A stretch of DNA of 64,000 bases from NCBI RefSeq assembly GCF_001422375.1, contig NZ_LMMU01000014.1:21816-85815 (forward strand), read 5' to 3'. Of the stretch, positions 17,276 through 25,928 are shown one piece after another. The DNA comes from Methylobacterium sp. Leaf99. Lineage in GTDB: Bacteria > Pseudomonadota > Alphaproteobacteria > Rhizobiales > Beijerinckiaceae. The translations under genes and the position numbers were made by a program. Position 1 is the first letter of the stretch; each line of letters begins with the position of its first letter. The notes beneath the pieces are model-generated. The model saw only the letters and a program-made list of their open reading frames with translations. It made no database searches and was not told the DNA's origin.

Positions 17276-18658
17276 ATGGGTGCAGCGACGACGACCACGA
17301 CCGGGCGCAGTCTCACCGCCGTGGTGCTGGCCGCCGGCAAGGGCACGCGGATGCGCTCCGACCTGCCCAAGGTCCTCCACGCCGTGGCCGGGCGGACCAT
17401 GCTCGGCCACGTGCTGGCCGCCGCCCGCGAGGCGGGGGCGACCCGCATCGCCGTGGTGGTCGAGCCGGGGCAGGCGGCCGTGGCCCGGGAGATCGAACGG
17501 GCGGCGCCGGGCGCCGCGGTGTTTCCGCAGGCCGAGCGCCTCGGCACGGCCCATGCGGTCCTGGCCGCCCGCGAGGCCCTGGAGGCGGGCGCCGACGACG
17601 TGATCGTGGCCTTCGGCGACACCCCCCTCGTCACCGGCGCCACCCTCGCCCGCCTGCGCGCCCCCCTGGCCGACGGCGCCGCCGTGGCGGTGCTTGCCTT
17701 CGACTCCCCGAACCCCACGGGCTACGGCCGCGTGCTGACGCAGGGCGGACGCGTCGTCGCCATCCGCGAGGAGAAGGACGCCAGCGGCCCCGAGCGGGCC
17801 GTCACCCTGTGCAATGCCGGCCTCATGGCCCTGTCGGGCCGGCACGCCCTCGATCTCCTCGGCCGCATCGGCAACGCCAACGCGGCGGGCGAATACTACC
17901 TGCCCGACGCCGTGGCCCTGGCCGTCGCGGACGGGCTCACGGTGGCCGTGGTGGCCGTGGACGAGGCCGAGGCCCAAGGGGTCAACGACCGGGTCCAGCT
18001 CGCCGTGGCCGAGGCTGAGATCCAGGGCCGCCTGCGCCGCGTGGCCCAGATCGGCGGCGCCACCCTCGTCGCGCCTGAGACGGTTTTCCTGAGCTTCGAC
18101 ACGGTGTTGGGCCGGGACGTTCTGGTGGAACCTCATGTGGTGTTCGGACCCGGCGTCAGCATCGGCGACGGCTGCACGGTCCACGCCTTCTCGCACCTCG
18201 AAGGCGCGGCGCTGGCGCCGGGCGTAGAGATCGGCCCCTATGCCCGCCTGCGCCCCGGCGCGGTGCTGGAGGCGGGGGCCAAGGTCGGGAACTTCGTCGA
18301 GGTCAAGAACGCGCGCCTCGGCGCCGGCGCCAAGGCCAACCACCTGAGCTACCTCGGCGACGCCGAGATCGGGGCCGGCGCCAATGTCGGGGCCGGCACC
18401 ATCACCTGCAACTACGACGGGGTGAACAAGCACCGCACCATCATCGGGGCGGGCGCCTTCATCGGCTCGAACACGGCCCTCGTCGCCCCCGTGAGCGTCG
18501 GGGCCGGGGCCATCGTCGGGGCCGGCTCGGTGATTGCGTCCGATGTCGCGGACGATGCGCTCGCCGTGGCGCGGGCGCGCCAGCGCAACCTCGCCGGCTG
18601 GGCGCCGGGCAAGCGCGCGGCTCTGGCCGCCGAGAAGGCCGCGCGCCAAAAGCCGTAA
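17276..18658 (+). CDS. glmU: Bifunctional UDP-GlcNAc pyrophosphorylase / GlcN-1-P acetyltransferase
   Basis: GlmU makes UDP-N-acetylglucosamine for peptidoglycan and LPS. The 460-residue protein has an N-terminal nucleotidyltransferase with LAAGKGTRMRSDLPKVLH near residue 20 and a GDTPL loop near residue 120. From about residue 265 comes a left-handed beta-helix with hexapeptide repeats, including VGNFVEVKNA, NHLSYLGDAEIG and NYDGVNKHRT for acetyl-CoA and phosphate binding. Length is normal. The ATG at 17276 is preceded by AGGACGGATCGACC. glmS follows 151 bases downstream, the usual pairing for amino-sugar synthesis. Confidence 0.96.
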   Translation: MGAATTTTTGRSLTAVVLAAGKGTRMRSDLPKVLHAVAGRTMLGHVLAAAREAGATRIAVVVEPGQAAVAREIERAAPGAAVFPQAERLGTAHAVLAAREALEAGADDVIVAFGDTPLVTGATLARLRAPLADGAAVAVLAFDSPNPTGYGRVLTQGGRVVAIREEKDASGPERAVTLCNAGLMALSGRHALDLLGRIGNANAAGEYYLPDAVALAVADGLTVAVVAVDEAEAQGVNDRVQLAVAEAEIQGRLRRVAQIGGATLVAPETVFLSFDTVLGRDVLVEPHVVFGPGVSIGDGCTVHAFSHLEGAALAPGVEIGPYARLRPGAVLEAGAKVGNFVEVKNARLGAGAKANHLSYLGDAEIGAGANVGAGTITCNYDGVNKHRTIIGAGAFIGSNTALVAPVSVGAGAIVGAGSVIASDVADDALAVARARQRNLAGWAPGKRAALAAEKAARQKP

Positions 18659-18809
18659 CCATCCGGGACGGCGGGTTCCTCGCCGCAAGCTTGCGTTGAG
18701 GGTTTGCCGGCCAACCCTCCGGTGGGAAGCGGGTGGCGCGCCTGTCCCGATCCGATACAAGCCGGGGCTTGGCCGAGGTTCGGCGGCCCGTTTGTGAGAG
18801 ACACGACCC

Positions 18810-20474
18810 ATGTGCGGAATCGTTGGCATCGTCGGACGGGACGCCGTGGCCGGGCAGCTCGTGGAAGCCCTGCGGCGGCTCGAGTATCGCGGCTACGATT
18901 CGGCCGGCATCGCCACCCTGACGCACGGGCGCCTCGAGCGGAGGCGGGCGGAGGGCAAGCTCGCCAACCTCGAGGCGCGCCTGCGCGACGAGCCCCTGGG
19001 CGGCGCCATCGGCATCGGCCACACCCGCTGGGCGACGCATGGGCGCCCCAACGAGACCAACGCCCACCCGCACGCCACGGCGCGGCTGGCCGTGGTCCAC
19101 AACGGCATCATCGAGAATTTTCGCGAGTTGAAGGCCGAGCTGCAGGGCCTCGGCGTGCGCTTCGAGAGCGAGACCGACACCGAGGTCGTGGCCCAGCTCG
19201 TCAGCCACGCCATGGACGGGGGCCTCGGGCCCGTCGAGGCCGTGGCCGCCTGCCTGCCGCGCCTGCACGGCGCCTTCGCGCTGGGCATGGTCTTCGCCGG
19301 TTACGACGACCTGCTCATCGGCGCCCGCCACGGCGCGCCGCTGGCCATCGGCTTCGGCCAGATGGAGGCAGGGATCGGTGAGACCTACCTCGGCTCCGAC
19401 GCCCTGGCCCTGGCGCCGTTCACGGAGGAGATCACCTACCTCGAAGAGGGCGACTGGGCGGTCCTCAGCCGCGCCGGCGCCGAGATCCGCGACATCGACG
19501 GGCATCCGGTCACCCGCCAGCGCCAGCGCATCGTGGCGCAGGCCTACCGGGTCGAGAAGGGCAACCACCGCCACTTCATGGGCAAGGAGATCCACGAGCA
19601 GCCGGAGGTCGTCGGCCGCACGCTGGCCCATTACGTCGACCTCGCCAACGGCCGCGTCGCCCTGCCGGCGGACCTGCCGTTCGACTTCGCCACGCTCTCG
19701 CGCCTCTCCATCACCGCCTGCGGCACCGCCTACTACGCCGGCCTCGTCGCCAAGTACTGGTTCGAGACCCTGGCGCGCCTGCCCGTGGAGATCGACGTCG
19801 CCTCCGAGGCCCGCTACCGCGAACCGCCCCTCGACCGCGACGGCCTCACCCTGGTGATCTCGCAATCGGGCGAGACCGCCGACACCCTGGCGTCCCTGCG
19901 CTACGCCAAGGCCCAGGGCCAGCACACCCTGGCGGTGGTCAACGTGCCGACCTCCACCATCGCCCGCGAGGCCTCCGCCGTGGTCCCGACCCTGGCCGGC
20001 GCAGCACCGGCTCCACGGACTGGGGTGTCGAAGGCCCGCGACGTGCTCTATTTGGGGCGCGGCACCAGCTACCCGATGGCCCTGGAAGGCGCCCTGAAAC
20101 TCAAGGAAATCAGCTACATCCACGCCGAAGGCTATGCGGCGGGCGAACTCAAGCACGGCCCCATCGCGCTGATCGACGAGAGCGTCCCGGTCATCGTCAT
20201 CGCGCCCCACGACGCGATTTTCGAGAAGACCGTGTCGAACATGCAGGAGGTGGCCGCCCGCGGCGGGCGCATCATCCTCATCGGCGACGCCAAGGGTGCC
20301 GCGGCGGCGGGCCTCGAGACCCTGGCGACGGTGACCATGCCCGACTGCGACCCGGTGGTGGCCCCCATCGTCTACGCCGTGCCGATCCAGCTCATCGCCT
20401 ACCACACCGCCGTGTTCATGGGGAAAGACGTGGACCAGCCCCGGAACCTGGCGAAATCCGTCACGGTGGAATAG
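18810..20474 (+). CDS. glmS: Glutamine--fructose-6-phosphate aminotransferase with internal deletion
   Basis: GlmS makes glucosamine-6-phosphate from fructose-6-phosphate and glutamine. The glutaminase half is complete: nucleophile Cys2 in MCGIVGIV, then RWATHG and VHNGIIENF. The first sugar-isomerase (SIS) domain has CGTAYYAG and SQSGET. The second SIS domain has YLGRGTSYP, EGYAAGELKHGP and the C-terminal KSVTVE. The total is 554 residues against about 608 for the family. After VVPTLAG the expected block containing the EIGVASTKAFT motif and the following helices is missing, replaced by about nine residues (AAPAPRTGV), and the frame resumes at KARDVLYLGRG. The lost motif contributes to sugar-phosphate binding in Escherichia coli GlmS (Val399, Ser401). 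The product may be inactive or altered, or the gap may be an assembly artefact. Confidence 0.9.
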   Translation: MCGIVGIVGRDAVAGQLVEALRRLEYRGYDSAGIATLTHGRLERRRAEGKLANLEARLRDEPLGGAIGIGHTRWATHGRPNETNAHPHATARLAVVHNGIIENFRELKAELQGLGVRFESETDTEVVAQLVSHAMDGGLGPVEAVAACLPRLHGAFALGMVFAGYDDLLIGARHGAPLAIGFGQMEAGIGETYLGSDALALAPFTEEITYLEEGDWAVLSRAGAEIRDIDGHPVTRQRQRIVAQAYRVEKGNHRHFMGKEIHEQPEVVGRTLAHYVDLANGRVALPADLPFDFATLSRLSITACGTAYYAGLVAKYWFETLARLPVEIDVASEARYREPPLDRDGLTLVISQSGETADTLASLRYAKAQGQHTLAVVNVPTSTIAREASAVVPTLAGAAPAPRTGVSKARDVLYLGRGTSYPMALEGALKLKEISYIHAEGYAAGELKHGPIALIDESVPVIVIAPHDAIFEKTVSNMQEVAARGGRIILIGDAKGAAAAGLETLATVTMPDCDPVVAPIVYAVPIQLIAYHTAVFMGKDVDQPRNLAKSVTVE

Positions 20475-20478
20475 CCGC

Positions 20479-20494
20479 GCGGGACTCGTCCCGC
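20479..20494 (+). terminator. Weak hairpin after glmS
   Basis: GCGGGAC and GTCCCGC form a short perfect inverted repeat with a two-base centre, five bases after the glmS stop. There is no T-run, so termination is uncertain. Confidence 0.35.
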
Positions 20495-20581
20495 TCCATC
20501 ACCAGCCAGTCCTGAAACGCGGTCCCGCCCACGGCGACCGAACGCCGGCTCTTGCGCTTTTCCATCCCAACGCCATCTCTG

Positions 20582-20601
20582 GACCATCCAACCGGATGGT
20601 C
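20582..20601. promoter_or_regulatory. Inverted repeat upstream of ribbon-helix-helix gene, candidate operator
   Basis: GACCATCC-AACC-GGATGGTC is a perfect 8-bp inverted repeat ending 16 bases before the ATG of the ribbon-helix-helix-like gene. Ribbon-helix-helix proteins often bind short inverted repeats in their own promoters, so autoregulation is plausible; this is inferred from position only. Confidence 0.45.
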
Positions 20602-20617
20602 TGAGGGGGTTTGAGAG

Positions 20618-21037
20618 ATGGAAGACAACGTTCACGCCCTGCGGCCGAAGCTGCCCGACAGCGAAAAGGTCACGGTCAATCTCGGGTTCGTCGATCTCGG
20701 ACACATCGACCTGATGGTCCGCGACGGCTTCTTCGCCAACCGGGCCGACTTCATCCGCACCGCCGTGCGCAACCAGCTCGAACGCCAGGGCGAGGCCGTG
20801 CGCCAGTCCGTGGCGCGCAAGGGCCTCGAACTCGGCCTCTCGCATTACAGCCGTGCCGCCCTGGAGGCGGCCCGCGACGCCGGGACGCCGCTCCACATCC
20901 AGGTGCTCGGCCTCGCCAGCATCGCCGCCGACGTCAGCCCCGACCTCGCCCGCGCGGCCATCGCCTCCGTGCAGGTGCTCGGCGCCTTCCAGGCGAGCCC
21001 CGCCGTGAAGGCGGCGCTCGCCGACCGCATCGCTTGA
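20618..21037 (+). CDS. Ribbon-helix-helix (CopG-like) regulator candidate
   Basis: This is a 139-residue protein. Residues 17-56 (KVTVNLGFVDLGHIDLMVRD, then FFANRADFIRTAVRNQLERQ) give the beta-alpha-alpha pattern of ribbon-helix-helix DNA-binding domains, in which the strand contacts DNA. The remaining 80 residues are Ala-rich helices without a recognised family. It starts just after a perfect inverted repeat and sits 29 bases before a PHB-depolymerase-family gene, so it may regulate that gene or its own expression. GAGAG precedes the ATG. The DNA-binding role is inferred. Confidence 0.72.
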   Translation: MEDNVHALRPKLPDSEKVTVNLGFVDLGHIDLMVRDGFFANRADFIRTAVRNQLERQGEAVRQSVARKGLELGLSHYSRAALEAARDAGTPLHIQVLGLASIAADVSPDLARAAIASVQVLGAFQASPAVKAALADRIA

Positions 21038-21066
21038 ACTCCCTCACCGACAAGGATTTTCGATCC

Positions 21067-22359
21067 ATGGCCTCGTTCAACGCAACCCACTTCCCGTCCA
21101 TCGACATGGCCGCCGTCACCCGCCTCACCCAGGCCGGGCGGCTGTCCGAGGCGATGGCCCTGCTCCAGGGCAGGCCGGTGCCCGAGGCGGATGCGCCGAA
21201 GGGCGCGCCGCGCCCCATCCTCGACATGGTGGCCCCGGCGGACGCCACCGGGGCCTGGACGGCGCCGGGGGCTCGGGCCTCCGGGGAGGCCGCTTCGGAA
21301 GCCCCCGCGCAGACGGCGATGCCCGACGTCGCGCAGGCCCTGCGCGCCATGTCCGAGCGCTTCGCCAAGGCCGGCGGCCTGACCGGTGGCCTGGCGGCGG
21401 CGATGCCGAGCCTCGAAGGGCTCGGCGGGGGACTTGGCCAGGGACTTGGTCAGGGTCTCGGCCGGACACCGGCGGCGACGCCGGTTCCGGTGCCCAAGGG
21501 CGCCCGCTTCGAGACGCGCCGCTTCACCGGTGCCCATGGCGCCCGCGACTACAAGGTCTACGTCCCGAGCGGCCGGGCGGGCGAGACCCTGCCGGTGATC
21601 GTGATGCTGCACGGCTGCACCCAGTCGCCCGACGATTTCGCCGCCGGCACCCGGATGAACGCGCTGGCCGAGGCGCAGGGCTTCCTCGTGGCCTATCCGG
21701 CGCAGCCGCCCTCGGCCAACGCGCAGAAATGCTGGAACTGGTTCAACGCCGGCGACCAGCGGCGCGAGGGCGGCGAGCCGGCCCTCATCGCCGGCATCGC
21801 CCGGGCGGTCCTGGCCGAGTTCGGCGGCGACGGCAGCCGCGTCTACGTCGCCGGCCTGTCGGCGGGGGGCGCGGCCGCCGCCATCATGGCGGCGACCTAT
21901 CCCGACCTGTTCGCGGCGGTGGGGGTGCATTCGGGCCTCGCCTGCGGGGCGGCGCGCGACATGCCGTCCGCCTTCGCGGCCATGAACGGCGGCGGGGCGG
22001 TCCAGGCCCGCGGGAACGGCCCGGCGGTCCCCACCATCGTCTTCCACGGCGACGGCGACCGCACGGTCCATCCCGTCAACGGCGAGCGGGTGATCGCCCA
22101 GGCGACGCCGGCCGAGGGTCTGGGCACGACGGTGACGAAGGGAACGGCGCCGGGCGGCACCCGCTACACCCGCACGGTCCGGACCGACGAGGCGGGCCGC
22201 GCCGTGCTGGAGCACTGGCTCCTGCACGGCACCGGCCACGCCTGGTCCGGCGGCAGCCCGGACGGGTCCTACACCGACCCGCGCGGACCCGATGCCAGCG
22301 CCGAGATGGTGCGGTTCTTCCTGGCGCATGCCCTGGCGGAAAACCCGACCCGGCACTGA
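21067..22359 (+). CDS. PHB depolymerase-family esterase
   Basis: This 430-residue alpha/beta hydrolase belongs to the esterase PHB depolymerase family, enzymes that hydrolyse polyhydroxybutyrate or feruloyl/acetyl esters. The catalytic domain begins near residue 150 (ETRRFTGAHGARDYKVYVPS). It shows the oxyanion segment VIVMLHGCTQSP, the nucleophile elbow GLSAGGAAAA, an acid-region FHGDGDRTVHPVN and the catalytic His in GTGHAWSGG. The first 140 residues are a Gly/Ala-rich, low-complexity region; no clear signal peptide is visible, so an intracellular location is possible. It follows the ribbon-helix-helix-like gene, likely in one operon. The actual substrate is not decided by sequence. Confidence 0.85.
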   Translation: MASFNATHFPSIDMAAVTRLTQAGRLSEAMALLQGRPVPEADAPKGAPRPILDMVAPADATGAWTAPGARASGEAASEAPAQTAMPDVAQALRAMSERFAKAGGLTGGLAAAMPSLEGLGGGLGQGLGQGLGRTPAATPVPVPKGARFETRRFTGAHGARDYKVYVPSGRAGETLPVIVMLHGCTQSPDDFAAGTRMNALAEAQGFLVAYPAQPPSANAQKCWNWFNAGDQRREGGEPALIAGIARAVLAEFGGDGSRVYVAGLSAGGAAAAIMAATYPDLFAAVGVHSGLACGAARDMPSAFAAMNGGGAVQARGNGPAVPTIVFHGDGDRTVHPVNGERVIAQATPAEGLGTTVTKGTAPGGTRYTRTVRTDEAGRAVLEHWLLHGTGHAWSGGSPDGSYTDPRGPDASAEMVRFFLAHALAENPTRH

Positions 22360-22382
22360 ACGGACGGGCCGGGCTCGAGCCG

Positions 22383-22447
22383 CGGCCTTGAGCCCGGCTG
22401 GGGGGCCGGCCTTGAGCCCGGCCGGGAGGCCGGCCTTGAGCCCGGCC
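22383..22447. repeat. Three imperfect direct repeats of about 25 bases
   Basis: GGCCTTGAGCCCGGC occurs three times in a row, separated by variable G/C-rich spacers with a roughly 25-base period, between the esterase gene and the DUF502 gene. Each copy is partly self-complementary, so the array could form stem-loops that stop transcription from the esterase gene. Confidence 0.75.
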
Positions 22448-22532
22448 CCCGCAGGGGCTACCTCTACGGGAAGGGGGGCCGGGGCCGGCCGACGATCCTC
22501 GGGCGCCGTTCCCCACGGCCGAAAGAGCATCC

Positions 22533-23303
22533 GTGGCGACACTCATCCCACCGGTCCCCGAACCCGACACCGGCGCCCGCCCCCGGGTGAGCGCGCGCGG
22601 GCGCCTGCGGACCTACTTCCTCACCGGCATCATCGTCTCGGGGCCGCTCGCCATCACCATCTACATCACGTGGTGGTTCATCAGCCTCATCGACGGCTGG
22701 GTGAAGCCCCTGGTGCCGGCGAGCTACCTGCCCGACCATTACCTGCCGTTCTCGATCCCCGGCCTCGGCCTCGTCATCGCCTTCGTGGCGGTGACCCTGC
22801 TCGGCTTCCTCACGGCCAACCTCGTCGGCCGCAGCGTCGTCGAGTTCGGCGAGGTGCTGCTCGCCCGGACCCCGGTGATCTCGGGGCTGTACAAGGGCCT
22901 GCGCCAGATCTTCGAGACGCTGTTCTCCGCCAACGGCACCTCGTTCCGCACGGTGGGCCTCGTCGAGTTCCCGGTGAAGGGCACGTGGTCGGTGGTGTTC
23001 CTGTCGGCGCCGGCAGCACCGGACGTGCAGAACGCCCTGGCACCCGGCGGCGACCATGTCGGCGTGTTCCTGCCCTGCGCCCCCAACCCGACCACGGGGT
23101 TCTTCTTCTACCTGCCACGCGCCGACATCGTGGAGATCGCCATGAGCGTCGACGACGCGGCCAAACTCGTCATGTCGGCCGGCGTGATCCAGCCCGACGA
23201 TCCCCACGCGCGGATCCAGGCCATGGCCGCGACCCTGCGCGCGGCGCGCGACGCGGATGCGGCGCCCCTGATGCCTTCCGCCCCCCAGCGGACGGAGGCC
23301 TGA
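22533..23303 (+). CDS. DUF502 family membrane protein
   Basis: This 256-residue inner-membrane protein belongs to the DUF502 family. Two hydrophobic segments are clear, at about 28-55 (LTGIIVSGPLAITIYITWWF) and 72-100 (FSIPGLGLVIAFVAVTLLGF). They are followed by the family hallmark RTPVISGLYKGLRQIFETLF and FPVKGTWSVVFLS. The start is a GTG at 22533 with a GAAAGAG upstream. Function is unknown; the family is widespread in Gram-negative bacteria. It converges on the c-di-GMP gene. Confidence 0.88.
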   Translation: MATLIPPVPEPDTGARPRVSARGRLRTYFLTGIIVSGPLAITIYITWWFISLIDGWVKPLVPASYLPDHYLPFSIPGLGLVIAFVAVTLLGFLTANLVGRSVVEFGEVLLARTPVISGLYKGLRQIFETLFSANGTSFRTVGLVEFPVKGTWSVVFLSAPAAPDVQNALAPGGDHVGVFLPCAPNPTTGFFFYLPRADIVEIAMSVDDAAKLVMSAGVIQPDDPHARIQAMAATLRAARDADAAPLMPSAPQRTEA

Positions 23304-23358
23304 GGATCATCGAACTCCGCCTGGCGGAGCGATCGAACGGCGTTCGTCCGTCCTCCCC

Positions 23359-25836
23359 TCAGCCCGCGCGCCGCAGGGACATCCCGGGCGCGTCGTCCCG
23401 CATCATGTCGCGGGCCTCGCCGGCCGGCATCGGCCGACCGAACAGGAAGCCCTGGACCTCGTCGCAACCGGCCGCCCGCAGGCGCTGGAACTGGCCATCC
23501 GTCTCGATGCCCTCGGCGGTCGTGAGAATCCCGAGGCTGGCGCCGAGGTCGACGATGGCCCGGACGATGGCGGCGGCCTCGGAATGGGTCTCCATCTCGC
23601 TCACGAACGACCGATCGATCTTGATGCGGTCGAAGGGAAACGACCGCAGGTAGCCCAGCGACGAGTACCCCGTGCCGAAATCGTCCATGGCGATGCGCAC
23701 GCCGAGGGCCCTGAGCTGGTGCAGAACCGCGAGGTTGGACGCGTTCTCGGCGAGCAGCACGGTCTCGGTGATCTCGAGTTCGAGGCGGTCCGGCGCGAGT
23801 CCGGCCTCCGCCAGCGCCCGCCCCACCACGCCGGGAAGACCACGATCCCGGAACTGGATCGGCGAGAGGTTCACGGCGACCCGAAGGGAGGTGGGCCAGG
23901 ACGCCGCCTCGGCGCAGGCCGTGCGCAGGATCCATTCCCCGATGGGGACGATGAGGCCCGTCTCCTCGGCCATGGGGATGAACTCCGCGGGGGCAATGAA
24001 GCCGCGCTCGGGGTGGCGCCAGCGCAGGAGGGCCTCGAAACCCATCAGCCGCCCGGAGGCGGCCAGCAGCACCGGCTGATAGTGGAGTTCGAGGCCGCCG
24101 CCGGCGAAGGCCGCGCGCAGATCCTGCTCCAGGTCCCGGCGGGCCCGGATCGCGGCCTCCATCGCGACGGTGAAGCAATGGTGCGTGTTCCGGCCGGCCC
24201 CCTTGGCTCCGTAGAGGGCGAGGTCGGCGTTGCGCAGCAGCCGATCGGGGTCGGTGCCGTCGTGCGGCAGGCGCGCCACGCCGATGCTGACGCCGACCCG
24301 AACCTCCTGACCCTGGATCGTGAAGGGTCGGCTCACGGCCTCGATGAGGCACGCGGCCAGGGTTTTGACCGGGACGTCGCGCTCGACGAGGATCGCGAAC
24401 TCGTCGCCCCCCATGCGGGCGACCAGGTCGACGCCCTCCAGGCAGCCGGTCAACCGCCCGGCCACACCGCGCAGGAGCTCATCGCCCGCGGAATGGCCCA
24501 GGGTGTCGTTGACGGTCTTGAAGTGATCGAGGTCGAGGAAGAGCACCAGGGCTCCGGTGCCGGATTGCCGAGAACGGATGATGGCCTCGCTCAACCGGGC
24601 CCGGAACAGGACACGGTTGGGCAGATCGGTCAGGGCGTCGTAGTGTGCCATGTAGGCGATGCGGGCCTCTGCCCGGCGCCGCTCCGTGACGTCGATCACC
24701 GCCGTCAGGACGGCGGAGCGGCCGTGAAAATCGAGGACGCGTTCGAACAGGGTCACCTCGATACGCGACCCGTCCGCCCGCAGATGCGTCCGTGGTGCGG
24801 CCGGCCCGTAGAGCTCGGTGGTGGCGGGCAGGGCACCCGTGACCACGGGTTCGAGATCGGCCAGGGTCATGGCGCAGAAGCGCTCGAGGCTGTGCCCGTA
24901 ATGGGTCAGCGCCGCGTCGTTCACCGCCAGGAATCGGTGCGTGCCCCGATCGGTCAGCCACATGGGCAGGGGGTTGTTCTCGAACAGGAGGCGGGCCGAA
25001 GCCTCGCGGGCCTTCAGGTCTCCGACATCCACGAAGGTCAGGGCCAGGAGATCGCCGATGCAGCCCGCCTCGATCTTGAGGTGCAGGTCGCACCCGTCCG
25101 CACCGGACAGGCTGACCTCGAAGACATCGCGGCGTTCCGACGTGATCACGCCGACCAGGCGGCACAGGACGTCGCCCTGGGTCAACCGCGCGGAAACCCG
25201 GGTCAGGCGCTGCCATTGCAGGTCCGAGATGGTGCCGCCGAGGAGGCGGGCCGCCCCCTCGTTGGCCGCGACGATCTTGAAATCGCTCACCCGTCCGTCG
25301 CCGGTTCGGATGGTGCTGAGGGCGAGCATGCCCTGGTCCGTGGCGCCGAACATCGCCTTGACGAGATCGTAGCGGGACTGCACGCCGATGAGGCTCAGGA
25401 GCACCAGGGGCGCGTCGTCCCGGCGCGCCAGGGGTATGCCGAGAAACTCGATGCTGGTGACGATGCCGTCATGGACGCGGTCGCAGCGCGTGCGGGCCGG
25501 GCCGCGGAGGATCAGGGCCCGCTCCACCACCTCGTGCAGGGGCTGTCGCACGTCCTCGCTGAGGCCGGCCACGTCGAGGCGCTCCGCCGCGGACGTCGCG
25601 CCATCGCGGACCGAACCGGAATCCCGATGGAGCCAGGCCAGGAAACGCGCTCCGCTCCAGAGGATGGCGTGCGGCTGACCCGCCCGCGTGGCGATGAGGG
25701 CGGCGTGATCGGCGTAACGCCCGAGATTGCCGAGGACGACGGCCTCGTAGGACGGAATGCCCCCATCCGAGCGCCGCGCCGCTTGCCAGCGCTCGATCAG
25801 GGGGGTGGCACTCAGGCCCACACTCTCACTCGGCAT
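23359..25836 (-). CDS. PAS-GGDEF-EAL cyclic-di-GMP signalling protein
   Basis: This 825-residue protein combines c-di-GMP synthesis and breakdown modules. The N-terminal third is a possible sensory region without membrane segments, followed by a PAS-like domain near residues 300-425 (ASARLLFENNPLPMWLTD, then FLAVNDAALTHYG). The GGDEF domain follows (RMGGDEFAIL near residue 470), then an EAL domain (GFEALLRWRHPERGF near 600, ELEITET, MDDFGTGYSS and AEGIET). Both active-site motifs are intact, so either or both activities are possible. The start at 25836 (MPSESVG) has GCGGGA upstream; the frame extends to 25908. The absence of transmembrane segments suggests a cytoplasmic sensor. Confidence 0.92.
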   Translation of the reverse strand: MPSESVGLSATPLIERWQAARRSDGGIPSYEAVVLGNLGRYADHAALIATRAGQPHAILWSGARFLAWLHRDSGSVRDGATSAAERLDVAGLSEDVRQPLHEVVERALILRGPARTRCDRVHDGIVTSIEFLGIPLARRDDAPLVLLSLIGVQSRYDLVKAMFGATDQGMLALSTIRTGDGRVSDFKIVAANEGAARLLGGTISDLQWQRLTRVSARLTQGDVLCRLVGVITSERRDVFEVSLSGADGCDLHLKIEAGCIGDLLALTFVDVGDLKAREASARLLFENNPLPMWLTDRGTHRFLAVNDAALTHYGHSLERFCAMTLADLEPVVTGALPATTELYGPAAPRTHLRADGSRIEVTLFERVLDFHGRSAVLTAVIDVTERRRAEARIAYMAHYDALTDLPNRVLFRARLSEAIIRSRQSGTGALVLFLDLDHFKTVNDTLGHSAGDELLRGVAGRLTGCLEGVDLVARMGGDEFAILVERDVPVKTLAACLIEAVSRPFTIQGQEVRVGVSIGVARLPHDGTDPDRLLRNADLALYGAKGAGRNTHHCFTVAMEAAIRARRDLEQDLRAAFAGGGLELHYQPVLLAASGRLMGFEALLRWRHPERGFIAPAEFIPMAEETGLIVPIGEWILRTACAEAASWPTSLRVAVNLSPIQFRDRGLPGVVGRALAEAGLAPDRLELEITETVLLAENASNLAVLHQLRALGVRIAMDDFGTGYSSLGYLRSFPFDRIKIDRSFVSEMETHSEAAAIVRAIVDLGASLGILTTAEGIETDGQFQRLRAAGCDEVQGFLFGRPMPAGEARDMMRDDAPGMSLRRAG

Positions 25837-25928
25837 GGTCCCGCAATCCCCGCTCCGGGCGGGCCTTACACCCCGAGATATTGACGCTAAGTTCATGAGC
25901 CAGCTCATGAATATCGTTTAGAGGGGTC

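Noticed and set aside
23304..23358. Short inverted repeat CTCCGCC/GGCGGAG between the DUF502 and c-di-GMP genes
   Set aside because: The stem is short with almost no loop and no T-run; not convincing as a terminator.
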